From Streptomyces sp. sk2.1 (GTDB lineage: Bacteria; Actinomycetota; Actinomycetes; Streptomycetales; Streptomycetaceae): a stretch of 64,000 bases of DNA. The notes beneath the pieces are model-generated. The model was given only the letters and a program-made list of their open reading frames with translations. It made no database searches and was not told the DNA's origin. The DNA lies in assembly GCF_008120935.1 (NCBI RefSeq), contig NZ_RDBO01000021.1, positions 108,021 to 172,020 of the forward strand. The letters are read 5' to 3'. The position numbers and the translations under genes are program-made. Shown here one piece after another: positions 51,543-58,622 of the stretch; within the stretch, counting starts at the first letter, position 1, and each line of letters starts with the position of its first letter.

Positions 51543-51564
51543 GTCCATCCACCGTTCATCGCAC
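51543..51564 (+). promoter_or_regulatory. Possible PHO box upstream of the phytase gene
   Basis: Two adjacent 11-base units, GTCCATCCACC and GTTCATCGCAC, resemble the PhoP direct-repeat unit (GTTCACC plus four bases). They lie 66-87 bases before the phytase GTG. A third, weaker GTTGATG lies just upstream at 51536. Confidence 0.5.
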
Positions 51565-51629
51565 CGCCGCCCGCCCTCCACCCGGCCCCCATAGCGTCGC
51601 CGCCGACCGTAACGCTACCGAGGAGTACT

Positions 51630-52949
51630 GTGAGCACTTCCGCTCTGACAGCGCTGACCGCCGCACTCGTGCTGGTGACCGGTGCCCCCGCGGCGCCGCA
51701 GCCGGTGTCCGTCACCGCGTCCGTGGAGACTCCCGCCGTCCACGACGACGAGGCGGGTGGCAACGCCGATGCCGACGACCCCGCCGTCTGGGTCGATCCC
51801 GACCGTCCCGGCCGCAGCCTCGTGATCGGCACCCTGAAGGAGGCCGGACTCGATGTGTACGGTCTCGACGGCAGGCGTCTGCAGCACATCGCCGCGCCGT
51901 CGGCGCCGGGCGGGGACGCGGCGCCGGGCCGGTTCAACAACGTCGACGTCGTCTACGGGTTCGAGCTGGGCGGCCGGAAGACGGACCTGGCGCTCGTGAG
52001 CGACCGGGGCCGGGACCGGATCCGGGCCTTCGCGATCGACCCCGCAGCCGTCGCGGCCGGCCGGCCGCCGCTGAGGGACGTGACCGCCCCCGACGTCCGG
52101 CCGGTCTTCGCCGCGAGCGAGTCCGAGGTGGACGAGCAGCGCACGGCCTACGGGCTCGCCGCGTTCAGCGACGGCGACGACGCCTATGTCGTCGCCTCGC
52201 AGCGCGAGGAGACCCGGCTGCGGCTGCTCGAACTGGAGGACCGCGGCGGCCGGGTCGGCTACCGGACCGAGGACACGCTCGACCTGCCCGCCTCCTTCAC
52301 CCTGCCCGACGGGACCGGCTGGCGGCCGTGCGCCGACCCCGGCGAGCGCCCGCAGGTCGAGGGCATGGCCGTCGACCAGGAGGAGCACGTCCTGTACGCG
52401 GCGCAGGAGGCCGTGGGCCTGTGGCGCGTCGACCTCGACGACGAGGAGTTCGAGGCGCCCGAGATGATCGACCGGGTGCGCGAGTACGGCACGCCGTGGA
52501 CGTACGACGCCGAGGAGGAGGAATGCGTCCTCGACACCGCCCATGACCCCGGCTTCGGCGGGAAGAACCTGAGCGCCGACGCGGAGGGCGTCACCGTGTA
52601 CCACGCGGCGGACGGCGCCGGTTACGTGCTCGCCTCCAGCCAGGGCGACAACGCCTTCGCGGTGTACGGGCGGAAGGGCGGCAACGACCACGTCGGCTCC
52701 TTCACCCTCGACGACGGCCCGGCCGTGGACGGCGTGCAGCACTCGGACGGCTCCACCGTCGTCAACGTCCCCCTGGGCCGGCCCTTCCCCCGGGGCCTGC
52801 TGGTGACCCACGACGGCGAGGCCACTCCCGCGGACGGCGGACGCGAGGCCACCAATTTCAAGCTGACGCCCTGGAACGCCGTGGCGTCCGCCTTCCCCGA
52901 GCCGCTGACGGTCGACACCGGGTCGTTCGACCCCCGCGACACCGACTGA
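51630..52949 (+). CDS. Secreted beta-propeller phytase (3-phytase)
   Basis: A 439-residue exported enzyme. Residues 1-~25 form a short Sec signal (TALTAALVLVTGAPAAP). The mature protein has the beta-propeller phytase pattern: DDPAVWVDPDRPGRSLVIGT near residue 50, RFNNVDVVYGF, SDRGRDRIRAF, EGMAVDQEEHVLYAAQE, and the acidic DGPAVDGVQHSDGS with NFKLTPW at the C terminus. These Asp/Glu blades bind calcium and phytate. The enzyme releases phosphate from extracellular phytate. GTG 51630 has GAGGAG at ideal spacing; earlier in-frame starts have none. A perfect hairpin terminator follows. Confidence 0.92.
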   Translation: MSTSALTALTAALVLVTGAPAAPQPVSVTASVETPAVHDDEAGGNADADDPAVWVDPDRPGRSLVIGTLKEAGLDVYGLDGRRLQHIAAPSAPGGDAAPGRFNNVDVVYGFELGGRKTDLALVSDRGRDRIRAFAIDPAAVAAGRPPLRDVTAPDVRPVFAASESEVDEQRTAYGLAAFSDGDDAYVVASQREETRLRLLELEDRGGRVGYRTEDTLDLPASFTLPDGTGWRPCADPGERPQVEGMAVDQEEHVLYAAQEAVGLWRVDLDDEEFEAPEMIDRVREYGTPWTYDAEEEECVLDTAHDPGFGGKNLSADAEGVTVYHAADGAGYVLASSQGDNAFAVYGRKGGNDHVGSFTLDDGPAVDGVQHSDGSTVVNVPLGRPFPRGLLVTHDGEATPADGGREATNFKLTPWNAVASAFPEPLTVDTGSFDPRDTD

Positions 52950-52987
52950 CGCACGCACCGGTGGTCACCGGACCGTCCCGGGTGACC

Positions 52988-53014
52988 GTCCCCGGCCCGC
53001 GACGGGCCGGGGAC
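52988..53014. terminator. Bidirectional hairpin terminator between phytase and acyl-CoA dehydrogenase genes
   Basis: GTCCCCGGCCCG-CGA-CGGGCCGGGGAC is a perfect 12-bp stem with a 3-base loop, midway between two convergent gene ends. Confidence 0.8.
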
Positions 53015-53049
53015 GGGCCGGGGACGGACACGCAAGGGAACGGGAACGG

Positions 53050-54777
53050 TCACGGCGCCATCTCATAGGACCCGGACAACGCCTCGACCCGCTTCCAGAC
53101 CCGGTCCGAGCGCCCCGCGTCCACGGCCGGGCGCCGCACGGCCCCCAGGGCCCAGAGCTGCTGCTGCTCGGTGGCGGAGTCCTTTCCGTGCAGTTCGACG
53201 GCGTGCGCGGAGAAGTCCCGTACGAGAACGGCGAACAGTTCGTCCAGGACGTCCTCGTCGAGCCCCGTCGGACCCGCCTGCTCCAGGACCAGCTGGCCGT
53301 GGACGACGAGCGCGAAGAGCTGGCCGATCGCGAGGAGCAGGTCCAGGTCGCGGCTCTGCTCCTCGTCGGGGGCCGCGGTGGCGACGAACTCGCACAGCGC
53401 GTCGGCCTGTTCGCGCAGGCGGCCGACGTTGGGCAGGTGGGCGTACGCCTCGTAGGCCGGGCGCCAGTCGTGGAAGCGCACGGCGCCCAGGCCGCGGGCC
53501 GGTCCCTGGCGGAAGAGGAACGTGTCGTCGGCCCCGTCCAGCCGGGTCGGCACGGGCGCGTATTCGGCCGGGTCCAGCAGGTGGTTCCGCATGAACTTCA
53601 GGATCAGCGCCAGGTTGACGTGGACGGTGCCCTCCAGCTTCGGCAGCCCCCGGATCTCGACGGCGGCCTGGGCGAAGTAGTTGTCCTTCTCGAAGCCCTT
53701 GGCGGCGATGACGTCCCACATCAGGTCGATGACCTTCTCGCCCTCCGTGGTCACCTTCATCTTCGTCATCGGGTTGAACAGCAGGTAGCGGCGGTCGTCG
53801 GGGCCCGCGGAGCGGAAGTAGTCGACGGCCCGGTCGCTGAACAGCTTCATGCCGACGAGGCGGACGTACGCGTCGGTCAGCTCGCGCCGCACGTGTGGGA
53901 AGGCGGTGACGGGGCGGCCGTACAGGATGCGGTTCTGCGCGTGGGTGACGGCCTCGTACATCGCGTGCTCGCAGATGCCGATGGAGGCGGTGCAGAGGTT
54001 GAACTTGCCGACGTTGACGGTGTTGAGGGCGGCGTCGAAGGCGGCGCGGCCGGTGTGCAGGACGTCCTGCGCGGCGACCGGGTAGTCCGCCAGACGGAAC
54101 TCGCTGACGTACTTCGACGAGTCGACGACGTTCTTGACGAGGTGGTACGCCGGGTGGCGGCTGTCGGCGGCGAAGAAGACGTAGCCGTCCGGGCCCTCGA
54201 TGTCGGTGCGGCGGCCGAAGACGGAGACGAGTCCGGCGGCGTTGCCGTTGCCGATGTAGTACTTGGAACCGGTGGCGCGGAAGCCGCCCGCGCCGTCGGG
54301 CTCCAGCAGCATGTCGGTGGAGTAGATGTCGGCGCCGTGGGTCCTCTCGGACAGGCCGAAGGCGAACACCTCGCCCTGGCGCAGGAGTTCGGCGGCACGG
54401 TCGCGGGCGGCGGCGTTGTCGCTCTGCCAGACCGGGCCGAGGCCGAGAATGGTGACCTGCCAGGCGTACCAGTAGTCGAGGCCGTAGAAGCCGAGGATCT
54501 CGTTGAGCGCGGCGATGCGGGCGGTGTCCCAGCGCCTGGTGTCCCGCTCCCCCTCGGCGGCGGCGGAGGTGGGCGTGAGGAAGGTCGCGAACAGCCCCTC
54601 CTCGGCGGAGAACGCGAGGAAGTCGGCCGGCCAGGCCCGCGACCGGTAGTCCTCGATCAGCTTGCCCTTGCCGCGCGCCTCGAACCAGTCGACGGTGGCG
54701 CGCAGCAGCCTGCGGGTCTCGGGGTCGAAGTGCGCCGGGTCGTAGGTGCGCGGGTTGAACAGCAGCGGATCGGTCAT
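53050..54777 (-). CDS. Acyl-CoA dehydrogenase family flavoprotein
   Basis: A 575-residue protein of the acyl-CoA dehydrogenase/oxidase fold. Recognisable blocks are the FAD-binding FGLSERTHGADIYSTDM, the middle beta-domain ATGSKYYIGNGNAAGLVSVFG, and the C-terminal helical bundle SIGICEHAMYEAVTHAQNRILYG plus WDVIAAKGFEKDNYFAQAA. It is longer than the usual 380-residue enzymes because of an added C-terminal helical domain, as in large actinobacterial acyl-CoA dehydrogenases. The substrate is unknown. ATG 54777 has GGAAGG upstream. The frame stays open upstream through the inverted copy into mrpG, so a 750-residue read-through product starting at 55302 is formally possible. Confidence 0.85.
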   Translation of the reverse strand: MTDPLLFNPRTYDPAHFDPETRRLLRATVDWFEARGKGKLIEDYRSRAWPADFLAFSAEEGLFATFLTPTSAAAEGERDTRRWDTARIAALNEILGFYGLDYWYAWQVTILGLGPVWQSDNAAARDRAAELLRQGEVFAFGLSERTHGADIYSTDMLLEPDGAGGFRATGSKYYIGNGNAAGLVSVFGRRTDIEGPDGYVFFAADSRHPAYHLVKNVVDSSKYVSEFRLADYPVAAQDVLHTGRAAFDAALNTVNVGKFNLCTASIGICEHAMYEAVTHAQNRILYGRPVTAFPHVRRELTDAYVRLVGMKLFSDRAVDYFRSAGPDDRRYLLFNPMTKMKVTTEGEKVIDLMWDVIAAKGFEKDNYFAQAAVEIRGLPKLEGTVHVNLALILKFMRNHLLDPAEYAPVPTRLDGADDTFLFRQGPARGLGAVRFHDWRPAYEAYAHLPNVGRLREQADALCEFVATAAPDEEQSRDLDLLLAIGQLFALVVHGQLVLEQAGPTGLDEDVLDELFAVLVRDFSAHAVELHGKDSATEQQQLWALGAVRRPAVDAGRSDRVWKRVEALSGSYEMAP

Positions 54778-54848
54778 GGGGGTGCCTTCCGTTTCGGGCC
54801 GGTGGGAGGGGGCGTCGCGTCCGGGCATGCGTGTGCACGGGGCCGGGG

Positions 54849-55000
54849 GGTCCTCGACCTGGCCGGCGCCGTACTGGTCCTCGTCGGCGCGGCCGTCTGC
54901 CTGCTCGGCGTGATCGGCATGCTCCGCCTCCCCGACGTCCTCTCCCGCAGCCACGCCGCCACCAAACCGCAGACCCTCGGCATGCTCCTGACCCTCGCCG
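54849..55000. repeat. Inverted copy of the mrpG 5' part (arm 1)
   Basis: These 152 bases are the exact reverse complement of 55134-55285, so they contain mrpG codons in the opposite orientation (VLDLAGAVLVLVGAAVCLLG onward, read on the plus strand). They have no start or stop of their own. With one mismatch the match extends inward to 55006. The copy sits between mrpG and the acyl-CoA dehydrogenase gene. Confidence 0.95.
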
Positions 55001-55302
55001 TGGTCGATCTGGCCGGTCCGGTAGGCGGACCGGGCCACCAGGTGGGCGGCCACGGGGCCGGTCATCAGCTGGAAGAAGCCGATCAGGCCGAGGGTCGCCA
55101 GGTCCATGCCGCTGCGCAGGCGCAGGGCGACCCCGGCGAGGGTCAGGAGCATGCCGAGGGTCTGCGGTTTGGTGGCGGCGTGGCTGCGGGAGAGGACGTC
55201 GGGGAGGCGGAGCATGCCGATCACGCCGAGCAGGCAGACGGCCGCGCCGACGAGGACCAGTACGGCGCCGGCCAGGTCGAGGACCTGGAGCCAGACGTTC
55301 AT
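55001..55302 (-). CDS. mrpG: MrpG-type Na+/H+ antiporter subunit, 3' end disrupted by an inverted copy
   Basis: Starting at ATG 55302, about 99 residues match MrpG/MnhG: two or three membrane spans (AGAVLVLVGAAVCLLGVIG, then LIGFFQLMTGPVAAHLVA) and the conserved LRLPDVLSRSHAATKPQTLG. MrpG is the smallest subunit of the Mrp cation/proton antiporter. Family-like sequence ends at RTGQID; the frame then runs into the reverse complement of its own beginning and finds no stop until 53050. The 3' boundary given here is where homology ends, not a stop codon. The start overlaps the mrpF stop as ATGA. A working subunit may still be made if the tail is tolerated, or the copy may be an assembly error. 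Confidence 0.75.
55134..55285. repeat. Original mrpG segment forming arm 2 of the inverted repeat
   Basis: This is the mrpG coding stretch whose reverse complement reappears at 54849-55000. The two arms are identical over 152 bp and separated by 133 bp. Their match ends inside mrpG on both sides. Confidence 0.95.
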
Positions 55303-55625
55303 CGGGACTCCCCCTCGCGGCCGCCGTCCGGGGCCCGGCGCGGCGGCCGGTCGCGGACGGCGATGAAGCGGGCGATGCCGACCGACCCCGTGAACCCGAG
55401 GAAGGCCAGCACCAGCATGATCGGGAAGTAGAACGAGTCGCGCGCGAAGGCCGACTTGGCGGCCAGGCCCGCGATGATGAGGGCGGCGCACACGTCCAGC
55501 GAGATCGCCCGGTCCAGCATGGACGGCCCCCGCCAGATCCGGGCGAGCAGTCCCGCCCCGGCGACGACGATCAGCACGACGGACGCGGTGAGCAGCGCCC
55601 GTTCGACGGTCTCCGGCGTGCTCAT
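55299..55625 (-). CDS. mrpF: MrpF-type Na+/H+ antiporter subunit
   Basis: A 108-residue membrane protein with three predicted spans (VVLIVVAGAGLLARIW, CAALIIAGLAAKSAFA, FPIMLVLAFLGFTGSVGIA). The stretch RGPSMLDRAISLD is typical of MrpF/MnhF. It is a small accessory subunit of the Mrp antiporter complex. ATG 55625 overlaps the mrpE stop and its TGA overlaps the mrpG start, both as ATGA. Confidence 0.88.
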   Translation of the reverse strand: MSTPETVERALLTASVVLIVVAGAGLLARIWRGPSMLDRAISLDVCAALIIAGLAAKSAFARDSFYFPIMLVLAFLGFTGSVGIARFIAVRDRPPRRAPDGGREGESR

Positions 55626-56248
55626 GTCCCAACTCCCTTGCCGGGTACGACTGGTGGCGGCGGCTCGGCGACCCGGGCGATCTCGTCGGCGGTGCCGAAG
55701 GCCCGTACCGTCAGCGCCTCCAGGCGCCACACCGAGCGCCGTGCCGCGTCGAGCACGGCGGGCCGGTCCGCGTCGAGGACGTGCAGGAAGACGGTGGCCG
55801 TGGCGCGGCGCACCTCGACGACCGATCCGCCGGGAACGTTCGACACGGCGACGGCGGTGGCGGCGAGCATCAGGTCGGAGCGGCAGCGCAGCGGTACGGC
55901 GATGACGGCGGCCCGGTGCGGGTGGTCGACGAAGATCTGCCGGGTGACGCGTACGCCCGAGGTGTACATGTCGTAGAGCAGATAACCGGCGAGCATCAGG
56001 ATGCCCCAGGGGTGCAGGCGGAGTCCGAGGTCGACCCGGGGCAGCGGGAAGGCCAGGCAGACGACCACCGCGACGACCGCGCCGGTCAGCAGGTTGACCC
56101 AGTTGGGGCTGGACCAGAGGAGCACCCAGATGAAGGTGAGCCAGGCGATCAGCGGGAGGTCGAGCACGCGCCGTCGGCGCCCGACGAACTCGCAGCTGAG
56201 GGGCGGCAGGTCCTTGTCCCGGAAGGACAGTTTGATCAGGCGCTTCAC
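55622..56248 (-). CDS. mrpE: MrpE-type Na+/H+ antiporter subunit
   Basis: A 208-residue protein. Two membrane spans near the N terminus (LPLIAWLTFIWVLLW and LLTGAVVAVVVCLAF) precede GILMLAGYLLYDMYTSGVRVTRQIF. A cytoplasmic domain with SDLMLAATAVAVSNVPGGSVVEV then matches MrpE/MnhE. The C-terminal ~45 residues are an extra Arg/Pro-rich part. The start is GTG 56248, overlapping the mrpD stop as GTGA. It belongs to the accessory half of the Mrp complex. Confidence 0.87.
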   Translation of the reverse strand: MKRLIKLSFRDKDLPPLSCEFVGRRRRVLDLPLIAWLTFIWVLLWSSPNWVNLLTGAVVAVVVCLAFPLPRVDLGLRLHPWGILMLAGYLLYDMYTSGVRVTRQIFVDHPHRAAVIAVPLRCRSDLMLAATAVAVSNVPGGSVVEVRRATATVFLHVLDADRPAVLDAARRSVWRLEALTVRAFGTADEIARVAEPPPPVVPGKGVGT

Positions 56249-57900
56249 CGGCCGAGCACCGCCTGTGTGTAGGGCGTCCGCGCGATGAGTTCGGCGGCGG
56301 CGCGGTCGGTGTAGGAGGTCAGCGGTCCGGCGAACACGGTGAAGGCGAGGCCGAGTGCGACGGCCGCCGCGGTCGCCCCGGTCATCGGCCGCGGCAGTTT
56401 CGTCGTGGTGGTGACGGCGTGGCCGTGCAGGGTGGCCGTGACCGCCCGCCCGGCGGGCTGGTGGCGGGGGTGCACCGGTTCGTCGCCGCTGCCGGGGATG
56501 CGGTCGGGGCCCTCGTCGGTGTCGGTGTCGTCCTCGTCGGAGCCGGACTCCAGGACGGTGCCGTACGCGGCCTGTCCGGGCGGTGCGGCCCGCCAGAAGG
56601 CCAGGTTCCAGACCTTGGCCATCACGTAGAGGGTGAGGAGGCTGGTCACCGCCGATCCGGCGACGAGGGTCCACGCCCAGAAGCCGCCGTCGGCGACCCC
56701 GGCCCGCATCAGCCCGAGCTTGCCGATGAAGCCGGACAGCGGCGGGATGCCGGCCAGGTTCATGGCGGGGACGAAGAACAGTGTGGCGAGCAGCGGGGCC
56801 GCCTTGGCGAGGCCGCCGATCCGGGTGAGTTCGGTGGTGCCGCCCCGGCGTTCGATCAGCCCCGCCACCAGGAAGAGGGTGGTCTGGACGGTGATGTGGT
56901 GGGCGACGTAGACGATCGCGCCGCCGTACCCGTCCCGGGTGGCGAGGCCGATGCCGAAGACCATGTAGCCGATGTGGCTGATGAGGGTGAAGGAGAGCAG
57001 CCGTTTCAGGTCGGTCTGGGCCACGGCTCCGAGGATGCCGACGACCATCGAGGCGAGCGCGGCGGCCATCAGCAGGTCGCCGAGCCGGTTGCCGGGGAAG
57101 AGCAGTGTCTCCGTGCGGAGCATGCAGTAGACGCCGACCTTGGTGAGCAGGCCCGCGAAGACCGCGGTGACCGGGGCGGGCGCGGTCGGGTAGGAGTCGG
57201 GGAGCCAGGCGGCGAGCGGGAAGACGGCGGCCTTGATGGCGAAGACGGTGAGCAGCATCGCCTGGATCAGGGTCTGCACCCCGAGCGGCAGTTCGCCGAG
57301 TCGTCCGGCCAGTTGCGCGAAGTTGGCGGTGCCGGCCGCCGCGTAGGTCATGGCGATGGCGGTGAGGAACAGCATCGACGAGAACAGCGAGATGATCACG
57401 TAGGTGGAGCCGGCCCGGACCCGGGGGCCGGTGCCGCCGAGGGTGAGCAGGACGAAGCTGGCGACCAGCATGATCTCGAAGCCGACGTAGAGGTTGACCA
57501 GGTCGCCTGCGAGGAAGGTGCAGGCGACCCCGGCGACCAGGATCAGGTACGCGGGGTGGAAGACCGCGACGGGGGTCTCCTCGTCGCGGTCGGCCATGCC
57601 CTGGCCGAGGGAGTAGACCAGCACGCAGAGCGTGACGGCGGAGGACACCGTCAGCATCAGCCCGGAGAGCCGGTCGGCGACCAGGGTGATGCCGAGCGGC
57701 GGCGCGAAGTCGCCGAGGTCGACGGTGAGCGGGCCGCGGATGTCGGCGACGATCATCAGGGTGACGGAGAGTCCGAGCACGGCACCGAGCACGGCGACGC
57801 TGATGAGGCGCTGGACCTGTTTGAGTCTGGTGCCGAAGGCGAGGCTGAGGCCGGTCGCGCAGAGCGGCAGCAGCACCGGCAGGGGGACGAGTGCGTTCAT
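56245..57900 (-). CDS. mrpD: MrpD-type Na+/H+ antiporter subunit
   Basis: A 551-residue polytopic protein of the NuoL/M/N-like antiporter family. It has about fourteen spans; the proton-channel helices include EIMLVASFVLLTLGG, with a membrane Glu, and AIKAAVFPLAAWLPDSYPTAPAPVTAVFAGLLTKVG, with the conserved membrane Lys. LKRLLSFTLISHIGYM is the later Lys/His helix. MrpD is one of the two proton-pumping-like subunits of the complex. A hydrophilic acidic loop (ESGSDEDDTDTDEGPDRIPG, ~455-480) and a C-terminal span are extra to many homologues. ATG 57900 overlaps the mrpC stop as ATGA. Confidence 0.93.
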   Translation of the reverse strand: MNALVPLPVLLPLCATGLSLAFGTRLKQVQRLISVAVLGAVLGLSVTLMIVADIRGPLTVDLGDFAPPLGITLVADRLSGLMLTVSSAVTLCVLVYSLGQGMADRDEETPVAVFHPAYLILVAGVACTFLAGDLVNLYVGFEIMLVASFVLLTLGGTGPRVRAGSTYVIISLFSSMLFLTAIAMTYAAAGTANFAQLAGRLGELPLGVQTLIQAMLLTVFAIKAAVFPLAAWLPDSYPTAPAPVTAVFAGLLTKVGVYCMLRTETLLFPGNRLGDLLMAAALASMVVGILGAVAQTDLKRLLSFTLISHIGYMVFGIGLATRDGYGGAIVYVAHHITVQTTLFLVAGLIERRGGTTELTRIGGLAKAAPLLATLFFVPAMNLAGIPPLSGFIGKLGLMRAGVADGGFWAWTLVAGSAVTSLLTLYVMAKVWNLAFWRAAPPGQAAYGTVLESGSDEDDTDTDEGPDRIPGSGDEPVHPRHQPAGRAVTATLHGHAVTTTTKLPRPMTGATAAAVALGLAFTVFAGPLTSYTDRAAAELIARTPYTQAVLGR

Positions 57901-58622
57901 CCGGTGGCTCCTGGATCGGCGTCGTCGGGGCGGGGGTCTTCCGGGGAGTGCCCCCGCGGGTCGTCCTCGGGGCGCGGGCCGACCTCGGAACGGGGGTCCT
58001 CCGGCGGGCCGTTCCCGGTGCGCCGGTCCCCCGGGTCGGTGTCCTCCGTGCGCGGCCGCTGTCGCGCGTAGTCCTCGGGGTCCGCGCCCAGTACGTCGTG
58101 CCAGAGGTCGCCGGCGGCGTACCGGCCGCGTGCCTGCAGGGCCCGGTCGGCGCGCAGCCGGGCCCGCAGCCGGCGGCGTTCCTCGCGGTAGCGGGCGCGC
58201 TGCTCGTCCGTGACGTCGTCGGCGGCCCGGTACCGCTCGCGCAGTTCGTCGCGCTCCCCCAGCACCTCGGCGCGCAGCGCGATGCGCCGGTCCTCCAGGT
58301 CGTCGTGGACCTCGTCCGTGCCGGTCAGCTGGTGGCCCCGGTACGCCATGGCGAGGAGGAACGCCGTGGTGGCGAGGGTGATGACGATCGCGGTGAGCGC
58401 GATGGCCTGCGGCAGCGGGTCGGTGACCCGCCTCAGCGGGACGCCGTAGAGGAGCGGTTCCTCGCCGGCCGAGCCGGTGGCGGAGAGGACGAGCAGGTTG
58501 ATGCCGTTGCCCGCGATCACCGCACCGAGCAGGATGCGGGTGAGCGGCCTGGTGAGCATGAGGATGCCGCCGACCGCACAGAGCACCACGGCGGTGGCCA
58601 GGAGCGAGGCGCTGACCGTCAT
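57897..58622 (-). CDS. mrpC: MrpC-type Na+/H+ antiporter subunit with long charged C-terminal tail
   Basis: A 241-residue protein. Residues 1-~105 are the NuoK-like MrpC core with three spans: LLATAVVLCAVGGILML, ILLGAVIAGNGINLLVLSA and AIALTAIVITLATTAFLLAMAYR. The remaining ~135 residues are hydrophilic, rich in Arg, Glu and Asp with a coiled-coil-like middle (RYREERRRLRARLRADRAL) and a Pro/Asp-rich end. Core MrpC proteins stop at about 110 residues, so the tail more than doubles the protein. Similar extended MrpC occur in actinobacteria. ATG 58622 overlaps the mrpA stop. Confidence 0.9.
   Translation of the reverse strand: MTVSASLLATAVVLCAVGGILMLTRPLTRILLGAVIAGNGINLLVLSATGSAGEEPLLYGVPLRRVTDPLPQAIALTAIVITLATTAFLLAMAYRGHQLTGTDEVHDDLEDRRIALRAEVLGERDELRERYRAADDVTDEQRARYREERRRLRARLRADRALQARGRYAAGDLWHDVLGADPEDYARQRPRTEDTDPGDRRTGNGPPEDPRSEVGPRPEDDPRGHSPEDPRPDDADPGATG

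Noticed and set aside
54849..55003. A second mrpG gene on the plus strand
   Set aside because: It lacks start, stop and the C-terminal half, and is an exact inverted copy of part of mrpG.
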